In this document: piece by piece, positions 1 to 5,987 of the stretch
How the letters are laid out: each line of letters opens with the position of its first letter
How positions within the stretch are numbered: position 1 is the first letter of the stretch
Source: a bacterium
Lineage (GTDB): Bacteria > Patescibacteriota > Minisyncoccia > Phycocordibacterales > GCA-002787175
DNA: 7,593 nt
Reading direction: 5' to 3'
Assembly: GCA_030689285.1 (NCBI GenBank)
Contig: JAUYJM010000026.1
Location: forward strand, 1 to 7,593
Program-made: the position numbers and the translations under genes
Notes under the pieces: model-generated
The model's input: the letters and a program-made list of their open reading frames with translations, nothing else
The model's database searches: none
What the model was told of the DNA's origin: nothing

Positions 1-123
1 TCATCCGTTAAAATGACAAAATTTCCGTCAAAAACCTTCGCTTCAGTCTCTATGAACCTCGGTTCATTTCGACTTAGAGCTCGCTTTTTGTCTGGAAATT
101 TTGCCATTTTATTCGGATGTGAG
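1..123. repeat. Long imperfect palindrome P1 overlapping the folD 3' end
   Basis: The stretch is a near-continuous inverted repeat centred near 59/60. The best arm pair is TAAAATGACAAAATTTCC (9-26) against 94-111, matching at 17 of 18 positions. The outer parts TCA-TCCG (1-7) and CGGATGTGA (115-123) also pair, with a 2-base offset. The inner arms pair less perfectly (27-50 with 71-93), and the apex is ATGAACC-TC-GGTTCAT (52-67), a perfect 7-bp stem. The right arm contains the folD stop codon and last codons. No T-tract follows on either strand, so it is not a canonical Rho-independent terminator. It could be a repeated extragenic palindrome or an old MITE-like insertion. It may extend to the left of the window. 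Confidence 0.8.
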
Positions 124-996
124 ATTGGAGATAGGCTCTAAAAGATTTTCAAATAGCGCGAGAACCGTCATAGGCCCCACCCCGCCCGGAACGGGAGATA
201 TGGCGTAAACCATATCTTTTACTTTTTTAAAATCAACATCTCCCACAAGCGTTCTTTTAGGCATCTCTTCTTCCAGTTTTTCCGCGCCTTTTTCAGTAAC
301 CGCAGTAATCCCGACATCCACAACCACTTGAGTACGGTCATCTCTGAAAAATTCCGTACCCAAAAATTTCGGTTTTCCGACCGCCGAAATTACGAGGTCG
401 GCCGACCTTGTAATTTCGGCGGTATTTGTTGTTTCGCTATGACAGACAAAAACCTCCGCCCCTTTTTGTTTTAGCACTTCGGCTATCGGCGCGCCCACAA
501 GCCGTGAGCGGCCAAGGACAGCCACCTTTTTACCCGCAACGGAAATATAGTAAAACTCCAAAAGTTCCAAAACTCCGCGCGCTGTTGCAGGAATTATCGC
601 CCCACTATCGCCTGCTTTTAATTTTTGAAAATTTGCATCCGACAGCCCGTCCACATCCTTTTTCACTGAAACGCGGTTGGCTATTTTTTTCTTGTTAAAG
701 TCCGGTGGTAAAGGAAGTTGGACTATAATTCCCGAAATTTCAGTTTTTTGGTTTAACTCGCTTACTTTTTCCAATACCTTTTCTTCTCCTCCAGAAGGCG
801 CGACTTTTATATGCAAGACAGAAATACCCAACTCTTCGCCAAATTTCTTTTTACGCTCTATGTACGCGTTGGATTCCGCCAGATCCCCCGCTTGAACTAT
901 TGCCAAAACCGGTTTTGCGGGCAACCTTTTTAGACCGGCTTTTAGCCTTTTTGCCAATTCATCTCTTGCTTTTCTGCCGTCTAAAATCAGTGTCAT
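109..996 (-). CDS. folD: Bifunctional methylenetetrahydrofolate dehydrogenase / methenyltetrahydrofolate cyclohydrolase (FolD)
   Basis: This cytosolic enzyme interconverts 5,10-methylene-THF, 5,10-methenyl-THF and 10-formyl-THF using NAD(P), supplying one-carbon units for purines and formyl-Met-tRNA. The 295 residues match the usual FolD length. The N-terminal catalytic domain has SNAYIERKKKFGEELGI (42-58), with the expected Tyr45 and Lys49, then IVQLPLP (91-97, Gln93) and KDVDG (113-117, Asp116). The Rossmann domain has GRSRLVGAP (162-170), and the C-terminal signature is PVPGGVGPMT (268-277). The usual PCTPxG segment reads PATARG (136-141), a mild departure. The ATG at 996 places the conserved LDGR-type N-terminus correctly. 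No Shine-Dalgarno is seen, and a -10-like TATAGT lies only 6 bases before the ATG. The stop and last codons lie inside palindrome P1. It diverges from the exporter operon. Identification is firm from the motifs. Confidence 0.97.
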   Translation of the reverse strand: MTLILDGRKARDELAKRLKAGLKRLPAKPVLAIVQAGDLAESNAYIERKKKFGEELGISVLHIKVAPSGGEEKVLEKVSELNQKTEISGIIVQLPLPPDFNKKKIANRVSVKKDVDGLSDANFQKLKAGDSGAIIPATARGVLELLEFYYISVAGKKVAVLGRSRLVGAPIAEVLKQKGAEVFVCHSETTNTAEITRSADLVISAVGKPKFLGTEFFRDDRTQVVVDVGITAVTEKGAEKLEEEMPKRTLVGDVDFKKVKDMVYAISPVPGGVGPMTVLALFENLLEPISNLTSE

Positions 997-1002
997 TTAA
1001 AT

Positions 1003-1008
1003 ACTATA
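1003..1008 (-). promoter_or_regulatory. Candidate -10 box for folD (leaderless start)
   Basis: On the minus strand the hexamer TATAGT is followed by ATTTAA and then the folD ATG. With normal -10 geometry, transcription would begin at or within a base or two of the A of ATG, giving a leaderless mRNA. No convincing -35 box is found at 16-18 bases upstream. This rests on one hexamer match and position. Confidence 0.35.
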
Positions 1009-1054
1009 CAGCACGATGCCTTTGCGCGATAGCAATACAAAATCTTAAAAATTG

Positions 1055-1063
1055 TGTTATACT
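1055..1063 (+). promoter_or_regulatory. Candidate extended -10 promoter for the exporter operon
   Basis: TGTTATACT is a TGn-extended -10 element (TATACT at 1058-1063). It lies 22 bases before the adaptor ATG at 1086 and predicts a transcript start near 1070 with a leader of about 16 bases. There is no good -35 hexamer, which is compatible with an extended -10 promoter. The folD -10 candidate is on the opposite strand about 50 bp away, so this short divergent region would serve both genes. Confidence 0.45.
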
Positions 1064-1085
1064 GCGCCCACAAACAGATTTTTAT

Positions 1086-2633
1086 ATGTTTAATCCCTTT
1101 AAAACCGTTTTAAGAACCGTTATAACGCTTATGGTTGCTGCCGGAGCAGTCGGCACATTCGTCTATGTCAAAAACGGAGACGAAGAAAACGGGCGGTACT
1201 TCAAGGTGTCCAGACAAAACTTGAGTGAAGAAATCCTAGTTACCGGCACGATAATATCCCAAGAGTCCTTGGAGCTTTCGTTTGAAAGAACAGGCAGGGT
1301 CTCTACGGTTTACACGGATGTCGGGAAAGTCGTACTGCCCGGCCAAATTCTTGTGGGGCTGGAGCGAGGAATTGAACTTGCGGCTCTGGAAGACGCCAAA
1401 GCCGCTCTTAGGGCAGAAGAAGCGGCTCTTGAGGCACTTAAAATAGGAACCAGAAAAGAAGAAATCGCAATCAAAGAAACGGCCGCTCTTGAAACCGAAC
1501 AGAAACTTTTAAATTACTACAAAACCATTCCTCAAACTATAGAGGATGTTTCCAACGAAGCTCAACATTCTGTATATAAGCTCACAGATGCTTTGTATGA
1601 CAATGATAATTCAAATTTTCCCACGATTACCTTCCTTGTATCAAACGGCCAAATTGAAATAGCCGCTAAAGAAGCTAGGTCTGAAGCTGGCGCGGCGATA
1701 CTTAGACTCTCTGAAACGGTTTCTAGAGCGAGAAACGGTTTACAGGGAGACGTGTCCTTGCTTCAAGCGGCAAAAGAAGAAGCTCTTATTGTCCAAAACT
1801 TCCTGACTGCCGCGTCAGAAGCCGTAAACAACGCCGTAAACCTAAACGAAACCACTTTGACCACCTACAAAGCCGACTTGAATACCGCGAAGACGAGCAT
1901 AAGCGCGGAGATAGTAGCAGTAGAAAACCTCACCCAAAACATAGCATCCCAAGAGATTGCGGCAATTAAGACAAGACAAGAACTTGACTTGGCCAAAGCA
2001 GGAGCCACGGTGGAAGAACTCATACAAGCCGAGTCTAAAGTTGAGAGCAAACGCGCCCAAGTAGACAATGCTGTTTCCACTTTAGAACAAAAGCTTATCC
2101 GTTCTCCGATACGAGGATTGGTAACAAAGATTGACGCTAAAGTAGGTCAAATCATTATGACAGGAGAAAACGCAATCTACATCATAAGTCCGAACGATTT
2201 TCAAATTGAAAGTTATGTCCCCGAAGCCGATATAGCAAAAATACAGATTGGAAACCCCGCGATTGTAACACTTGACGCTTATGGAAATGACGTTAAATTC
2301 GGCGCGAAAATTTCTTTTATAGAACCCGGGGACACCGTGATAGACGGCGTACCTACTTACAAAACCACTCTGCAGTTTGACAAAGACGACGAACGTATCA
2401 AATCCGGAATGACAGCAAACGTAACGGTGGTGACAAACGAAAAAACCGGCGTAGTGGCAGTACCAGCGCGAATGATTCTTAGAGAAGACCGCGACTCTTT
2501 TGTTTTCTTAAAGCAAGATGACGGCGGTACGGAAAAAAGAAAAGTTGAGACTGGAGTTCGCGGTTCTCGCGGTTTTGTGGAGATTTTAAACGGTTTAGAA
2601 GAAGGAGAGACGATTACAGAGCCTGAATTGTAA
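1086..2633 (+). CDS. HlyD/MacA-like membrane-fusion (periplasmic adaptor) subunit of an ABC exporter
   Basis: The 515-residue protein starts at the ATG at 1086, directly before a single N-terminal membrane segment (about 9-28). The frame is open upstream to 900, but those codons are antisense to folD and add nothing family-like. Two lipoyl half-motifs, about 50-98 (EEILVTGTI...GKVVLPGQILVGL) and 337-361 (LIRSPIRGLVTKIDAKVGQ), bracket a very long Ala/Glu/Lys-rich helical region (about 98-336). A beta-barrel (about 370-450) and a membrane-proximal domain follow (VVAVPARMIL, about 456-465, and GLEEGETI, about 503-510). This is the RND/MacA adaptor order. It probably links the downstream ATPase and permease to an extracytoplasmic substrate and stimulates the ATPase. 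The helical part is longer than a simple hairpin needs. Substrate is unknown. The next gene follows after a gap of about 80 bp. Confidence 0.92.
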   Translation: MFNPFKTVLRTVITLMVAAGAVGTFVYVKNGDEENGRYFKVSRQNLSEEILVTGTIISQESLELSFERTGRVSTVYTDVGKVVLPGQILVGLERGIELAALEDAKAALRAEEAALEALKIGTRKEEIAIKETAALETEQKLLNYYKTIPQTIEDVSNEAQHSVYKLTDALYDNDNSNFPTITFLVSNGQIEIAAKEARSEAGAAILRLSETVSRARNGLQGDVSLLQAAKEEALIVQNFLTAASEAVNNAVNLNETTLTTYKADLNTAKTSISAEIVAVENLTQNIASQEIAAIKTRQELDLAKAGATVEELIQAESKVESKRAQVDNAVSTLEQKLIRSPIRGLVTKIDAKVGQIIMTGENAIYIISPNDFQIESYVPEADIAKIQIGNPAIVTLDAYGNDVKFGAKISFIEPGDTVIDGVPTYKTTLQFDKDDERIKSGMTANVTVVTNEKTGVVAVPARMILREDRDSFVFLKQDDGGTEKRKVETGVRGSRGFVEILNGLEEGETITEPEL

Positions 2634-2654
2634 CTTTGACCTACTATTATTAAC

Positions 2655-2667
2655 GAGCGTCACGCTC
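2655..2667. repeat. Small hairpin in the adaptor-ATPase spacer
   Basis: GAGCG-TCA-CGCTC is a 5-bp stem with a 3-base loop in the gap between the adaptor stop and the ATPase start. No T-run follows, so it is unlikely to terminate transcription. It may only be a spacer structure or an RNA-processing site, and it could be chance. Confidence 0.3.
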
Positions 2668-2713
2668 CATAAGACGGAAAAAACTTCAAGTGGTTACTAC
2701 AACCCTCTCGTTT

Positions 2714-3430
2714 ATGTCTTTTTTGACCGTTCAAAACATTTCTAAGCGATACGAAAACGAAGGAGTTGTAACCTCAGCCCTTGGTTCCATTTCTTTTTCC
2801 GTGCGAAAAGGAGAGTTTATTGCAGTTATGGGACCTTCGGGCTCGGGCAAATCCACCCTTCTTCACATACTTGGGCTTTTGGATGACGCCTCCAGCGGAA
2901 GATACGAATTTGACGGCATAGAAGTAGCAAGTTACACCGAAAACGAGAAGGCCGAGATTAGAAACAAAAAAATCGGTTTTGTTTTTCAATCTTTTAATCT
3001 TCTTCCCAAGACAAGCGTCTATGAAAATGTCAGACTGCCCCTTTTATACAGCAGCATTCCGCAGACGGAATGGGGTAAAAAAACCAAAGACGCGATTTCG
3101 GCGGTGGATTTGTCAGACCGAATTTTTCACGAATCATCGCAGCTATCAGGAGGCGAGAAACAAAGAGTCGCCATAGCAAGAGCTTTGGTCACCGGTCCGG
3201 AAGTCATCTTTGCGGACGAGCCGACTGGAAACCTTGACTCGGTGTCAGGTAAAACCATAATGAAGATACTTCGGGACTTGAACGAGAAAAAAGGTCACAC
3301 AATTCTTCTTATAACCCATGAAACTTACACAGCCGAACATGCTGAACGCATCATACGGCTCAAGGACGGGAATCTTAAAAGCGACATAAAAGTCACCAGA
3401 CGATTCCGAGCGGAAGAATTTATTAAGTAG
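2714..3430 (+). CDS. ABC transporter ATP-binding protein (MacB/LolD/YknY-type)
   Basis: This 238-residue cytoplasmic nucleotide-binding subunit would power the adjacent permease. All ABC motifs are intact: Walker A GPSGSGKST (40-48), Q-loop FVFQSFNLLP (89-98, Gln92), signature LSGGEKQ (144-150), Walker B VIFADEP (164-170, catalytic Glu169), D-loop GNLD (172-175) and switch His202. The FNLLP and DEPTGNLDS wording is typical of the LolD/MacB/FtsE exporter group. I chose the ATG at 2714 because it gives the usual N-terminus (MSFLTVQNISKRY). An in-frame GTG at 2690 would add 8 residues and cannot be excluded, as neither start has a Shine-Dalgarno. Only 2 bp separate its stop from the permease start, so translation is probably coupled. 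It has a short basic C-terminal tail (about 224-238). Confidence 0.96.
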   Translation: MSFLTVQNISKRYENEGVVTSALGSISFSVRKGEFIAVMGPSGSGKSTLLHILGLLDDASSGRYEFDGIEVASYTENEKAEIRNKKIGFVFQSFNLLPKTSVYENVRLPLLYSSIPQTEWGKKTKDAISAVDLSDRIFHESSQLSGGEKQRVAIARALVTGPEVIFADEPTGNLDSVSGKTIMKILRDLNEKKGHTILLITHETYTAEHAERIIRLKDGNLKSDIKVTRRFRAEEFIK

Positions 3431-3432
3431 AT

Positions 3433-4686
3433 ATGCTATTTCGCCACCAACTAAAAACAGCTTTTACGGGACTGAAGACCAACAAAAGCCGGTCTGTTTT
3501 GACGATTCTAGGAATAGTCATAGGCATTACCGCCATCATACTTATAATGTCGTTGGGGCAAGGGGCGCAGAAACTGATTCTTTCTCAAGTGGAAGGCTTG
3601 GGCTCAAACACAATCGCGATAATACCTGGCAGAGAACCTAAGGGCCCGAGCGATTTTGCCAACATATTTTTGGATTCGCTTAAAGAGCGGGATTTGGAAA
3701 TTTTGAAAAGCAAAAGCAACTTGCCATACGCAAGAGACATTATGCCTGTAGTTTTCGGGCCAGCCAGGCTTTCCTACGGAAGTGAAACTTATCAATCGAC
3801 AGTTTTCGGCGGAGGAAGCGCGGAACAAGAAAATTTGATAGCAAGAATGTTTGATCTGGAAACCGAGACGGGAGAATTTTTTGGGGCGAGTGATGTGCAG
3901 TCAAAATCTTCAGTTGCGATAATAGGAAGCAAAGTAAAGAAAGAGCTTTTTGGAAATTTTTCCGCCCTTGGTGAAAAGGTTAAAATCGGAAACCATAGTT
4001 TCAGAGTAGTAGGCACTCTGCCATCCAAAGGTCAGGTGTCCTTCTTTAATTTTGATGAAATGGTAATAGTGCCTTACACTACCGCCGGCCAATATATTTT
4101 GGGAAGAAAACACTTTGACCGTATCATCGTAACCGCCGAAGACGAAACTAAAATAGATCAGACCGTTAGAGACATCACATCGGCGCTCCGACAAAGCCAT
4201 AATATCACCGACCCGTCAAAAGACGATTTCTTTGTGGAAACACAAGCCGATCTGGCGGAGAGACTTGGCACCATTACTTCAGTTCTTACGGCGTTTCTTA
4301 CCGCAGTAGCCTCTATTTCCCTCTTTGTCGGAGGTATCGGCATTATGAACATAATGCTTGTGTCTGTAACGGAAAGGACGAGAGAAATCGGGCTTCGGAA
4401 GGCTGTGGGGGCCACTATGAAGGACATCTTGACTCAGTTTCTTCTTGAATCCATCATCTTGACTCTTGTGGGCGGAGTCATAGGAATAATTGCCGGAACA
4501 ACGCTTTCTTTCGTCTTAAGTTTAATCCTTTCCGCGCAACTCGGAAACGCATGGGAATTTACTTTTCCTGTACAAGCCGCGGTACTCGGTCTAGTCGTAT
4601 CCGCGTCAGTGGGCCTCGTCTTTGGAATTTATCCCGCGCGCATCGCCTCAAAGAAAAGTCCGATTGAAGCCTTAAGATACGAGTAA
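3433..4686 (+). CDS. MacB/FtsX-family ABC exporter permease
   Basis: The 417-residue permease has the four-helix MacB topology: helix 1 at about 22-42, a large extracytoplasmic MacB-type domain (about 45-280), then helices at about 284-311, 336-366 and 380-402. Family signatures are NKSRSVLTILGIVIGI (17-32), SVTERTREIGLRKAVGA (311-327) just after helix 2, and the C-terminal GIYPARIASKKSPIEALRYE (398-417). In E. coli MacB the ATPase is fused to the permease. Here it is a separate chain encoded 2 bp upstream, as in B. subtilis YknY/YknZ. MacB-type proteins work as mechanotransmission pumps exporting peptides, lipoproteins or macrolides from the outer face of the membrane; the substrate here cannot be read. 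It is the last gene of the operon and faces the convergent palindrome region. Confidence 0.95.
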   Translation: MLFRHQLKTAFTGLKTNKSRSVLTILGIVIGITAIILIMSLGQGAQKLILSQVEGLGSNTIAIIPGREPKGPSDFANIFLDSLKERDLEILKSKSNLPYARDIMPVVFGPARLSYGSETYQSTVFGGGSAEQENLIARMFDLETETGEFFGASDVQSKSSVAIIGSKVKKELFGNFSALGEKVKIGNHSFRVVGTLPSKGQVSFFNFDEMVIVPYTTAGQYILGRKHFDRIIVTAEDETKIDQTVRDITSALRQSHNITDPSKDDFFVETQADLAERLGTITSVLTAFLTAVASISLFVGGIGIMNIMLVSVTERTREIGLRKAVGATMKDILTQFLLESIILTLVGGVIGIIAGTTLSFVLSLILSAQLGNAWEFTFPVQAAVLGLVVSASVGLVFGIYPARIASKKSPIEALRYE

Positions 4687-4692
4687 AACCCA

Positions 4693-4709
4693 GTCCTTTA
4701 CCACAGGAC
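4693..4709 (+). repeat. Short hairpin just after the permease stop
   Basis: GTCCT-TTACCAC-AGGAC is a 5-bp stem with a 7-base loop, 6 bases after the permease stop codon. No T-tract follows. It could be a weak 3'-end structure for the exporter mRNA, but it is not a canonical terminator and may be chance. Confidence 0.25.
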
Positions 4710-4820
4710 GTTCAAAGTACTCCCTCGTAAACCATCAGTCACCTTGAATTACGAAATGGTGTTGAGGCGAGGTTTGAGAGGCGCCTTCGGAGGCGCGGCC
4801 GGCGCCAGAGAGAGAAGATT

Positions 4821-4825
4821 TTTAG
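4821..4825. repeat. Left putative target-site duplication of P3 (TTTAG)
   Basis: TTTAG lies immediately outside the left terminal repeat of the 162-bp element and recurs in direct orientation immediately outside the right end at 4988-4992. A direct repeat flanking perfect inverted termini is the expected footprint of transposition. Confidence 0.65.
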
Positions 4826-4987
4826 GGGACTGTTGCCGAATAGGCTTTTGAGGTGATTTTTCCAAAATTCGAGCGAGGCGAAGTTTCAAATTTATGGCTT
4901 AATGCTGGAAGTATTGGCCATAAATTTGAAACAAGCCGTAGCCGAATTTTGGGGAAATCGGCCAAATGGATATTCGGCAACAGTCCC
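4826..4987. mobile_element. MITE-like palindromic element P3, complete copy (162 bp)
   Basis: The ends are a perfect 17-bp inverted repeat, GGGACTGTTGCCGAATA (4826-4842) and its complement at 4971-4987. The interior is also an imperfect palindrome. AAAATTCG at 4864-4871 pairs with the right arm, and GTTTCAAATTTATGGC (4883-4898) is perfectly complementary to 4917-4932, leaving an 18-base loop at 4899-4916. There is no meaningful ORF, so it would need a transposase supplied elsewhere. TTTAG flanks both ends directly. A second copy starts at 7442 with two differences. The CTGTTGC core in the terminus resembles ends of IS6-type elements (IS26 begins GGCACTGTTGCAAA). That family makes 8-bp duplications, however, so no family is assigned. 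Confidence 0.82.
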
Positions 4988-4992
4988 TTTAG
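4988..4992. repeat. Right putative target-site duplication of P3 (TTTAG)
   Basis: This is the second direct copy of TTTAG, adjoining the right terminal repeat. It matches 4821-4825 exactly. The next bases diverge, so the duplication is 5 bp. Confidence 0.65.
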
Positions 4993-5053
4993 TAAAAAAT
5001 CTCCGTGCGCCAAAAAGACTCGCCGAAAAAGACATTTCGTAATTCACAGTCAG

Positions 5054-5422
5054 TCAGATATCCAGAGGACAGCCGCTTGCGTCTGATAGCCGCTCCAAAC
5101 CCTGCTCTCCCAAATATCTATCTCCAGCGCCAGAAATCCAAGTTGGAGTGCCTGTAATTTGTTTCTCTTCGCAGAGCTTTGGGTTGTCCGTACACTCTAC
5201 ATAATTCACTTCTTTAAAGGCTTTTCCGAAAGCGCGTTTTTCGTTTTGGCAATGCGAGCACCAATATGTTCCGTACATCACAAACCCTTTTTCGGTAAGG
5301 CATTTGGCAAACTCGTCCAACCCTTCGGACACGTCTCCACCACCGCGAACTAAAAACATCGACACAAAGATTAAAGCGATGCCTAAGACCAAAAAAACTG
5401 AAAATGTTATATACTTTTTCAT
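5054..5422 (-). CDS. Membrane-anchored thioredoxin-fold protein (VKOR C-terminal-domain-like)
   Basis: The 122-residue protein has an N-terminal anchor (about 5-25) and a small thioredoxin-like domain that should lie outside the cytoplasmic membrane. The active-site CxxC is in MYGTYWCSHCQNEKRAFG (49-66, Cys55/Cys58), and the cis-proline loop is GTPTW (91-95, Pro93). The Y-W-C-x-H-C-Q wording and the following YVEC (74-77) resemble the thioredoxin domain fused to bacterial VKOR proteins. Here it is alone, without the VKOR membrane part. Further cysteines are Cys41, 77, 84 and 118. It probably oxidises, reduces or isomerises secreted thiols, with the CcdA-like protein encoded upstream as electron donor; that pairing is inferred from context. 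It ends in TGA just past the right arm of palindrome P2. The gap to the upstream gene is 46 bp, with no Shine-Dalgarno. Confidence 0.9.
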   Translation of the reverse strand: MKKYITFSVFLVLGIALIFVSMFLVRGGGDVSEGLDEFAKCLTEKGFVMYGTYWCSHCQNEKRAFGKAFKEVNYVECTDNPKLCEEKQITGTPTWISGAGDRYLGEQGLERLSDASGCPLDI

Positions 5423-5468
5423 TTTGCTTTTAAATTTGCCCGTTTACTGCCGGTAACTGGTCGCAAAT

Positions 5469-5963
5469 CTATTCATTGCAACAATCCGCCAATTTTGCCA
5501 CCAACTCCTCCATGGTCATAGGTTTCCTTGAGATTTCCTCGGAAGTCAAGCTTTTTAAGTTAGTAAGACCTAGCCTTAAAAGCCAGAACATTGAGAAAAC
5601 TTTGTAGGCCCTGGCAAACATTTCTTTTGCTTCCTCTTTCTTTTTTTCCGACTCAAGACGAGAACCTACCTCAAAAAGTCTCATTGAAGCCGCCAGAAGA
5701 TGTTTGGAGGCGCACCATGTCTCGCCTTCGTGTTTCGGAACAAGTTTCGCCAGCAATTCTTTTCTTAGTCCTCTGATTTCCGGTAAAATGTCAAAATACT
5801 CCTGCTTTTTTGTTTTTGCTCCGGTAAAAAAGAAATGTTCTTCCAGACTCACCAGATTCATTACGGCTAAAGCCAAGTCTTCCGCGCCAGAAATGTCTGG
5901 AGTGCCGCTTTCTCTTAAACTTTCGGCTCTTTTTATAAGTTCTGTTATTTTTTTTGTATCCAT
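5469..5963 (-). CDS. Uncharacterised helical protein (164 aa) in the thiol-redox cluster
   Basis: I do not recognise a named family with confidence. The sequence is almost wholly helical and soluble, with no signal peptide or membrane segment. The middle holds the most distinctive stretches, EEHFFFTGAKTKKQEYFDIL (41-60) and PKHEGETWCASKHLLAA (76-92). A charged helix follows (about 101-124), then a Trp/Leu-rich one (FWLLRLGLTNL, 126-136). Cysteines are Cys84 in ETWC and an adjacent pair Cys161-Cys162 near the C-terminus; His43, His78 and His88 are nearby, so metal binding or a thiol role is possible but unproven. The composition and even codon pattern look coding, and the ATG at 5963 is the only good start. 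It lies between palindrome P4 and the thioredoxin-fold gene and reads the same way. Confidence 0.8.
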   Translation of the reverse strand: MDTKKITELIKRAESLRESGTPDISGAEDLALAVMNLVSLEEHFFFTGAKTKKQEYFDILPEIRGLRKELLAKLVPKHEGETWCASKHLLAASMRLFEVGSRLESEKKKEEAKEMFARAYKVFSMFWLLRLGLTNLKSLTSEEISRKPMTMEELVAKLADCCNE

Positions 5964-5978
5964 ATTTTTTTTGGGTTA

Positions 5979-5984
5979 ATTTTA
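5979..5984 (-). promoter_or_regulatory. Weak -10 candidate for the 164-aa gene
   Basis: On the minus strand TAAAAT (5 of 6 to TATAAT) lies 15 bases before the ATG at 5963, in the short AT-rich strip between that start and palindrome P4. No -35 is visible. In sequence this AT-rich it may be chance, but it would let the distal two genes be transcribed independently of the palindrome upstream of them. Confidence 0.2.
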
Positions 5985-5987
5985 AGA

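Larger units (their letters stand above)
4741..5050. repeat. Older long palindrome P2, split at its apex by element P3
   Basis: The arms are about 4741-4823 and 4993-5050. TGAATTACGAAATG (4745-4758) is the exact reverse complement of 5033-5046. Further inward, GGCGAG (4767-4771 region) faces CTCGCC (5019-5024), and GGCGCC (4801-4806) faces GGCGCA/TGCGCC (5006-5011). Closest to the apex, GATTTTT (4817-4823) faces AAAAAATC (4994-5001). The left arm has about 21 extra bases, including the GC-rich hairpin GCGCCT-TCGG-AGGCGC (4781-4796). With element 4826-4987 and one TTTAG removed, the two arms form one palindrome of roughly 150 bp. The thioredoxin-fold gene ends 3 bases beyond the right arm. Together with P3 it fills the gene-free gap 4687-5053, where I see no coding sequence. 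Confidence 0.75.

Noticed and set aside
426..895. Plus-strand open frames opposite folD
   Set aside because: They are antisense shadows of a well-supported gene.
900..1085. 62-residue N-terminal extension of the adaptor frame
   Set aside because: It runs antisense through folD and has no family similarity. The ATG at 1086 directly precedes the membrane anchor and follows an extended -10 candidate.
4780..4823. GC-rich hairpin followed by T5 as a Rho-independent terminator of the exporter operon
   Set aside because: The stem GCGCCT-TCGG-AGGCGC ends at 4796 but the T-run begins at 4819, over 20 bases later. The T-run belongs to the P2 apex, so it is not a canonical terminator.
4818..4995. 8-bp target duplication as expected for an IS6-family element
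   Set aside because: ATTTTTAG on the left and TTTAGTAA on the right share only the 5-bp TTTAG as flanking direct repeats, so an IS6 assignment is not supported despite the CTGTTGC similarity.
4822..5086. Open frames across P3/P2 on both strands (63 and 77 residues)
   Set aside because: They mirror each other because the DNA is palindromic. They have repeated, low-information composition and no start signal or domain.
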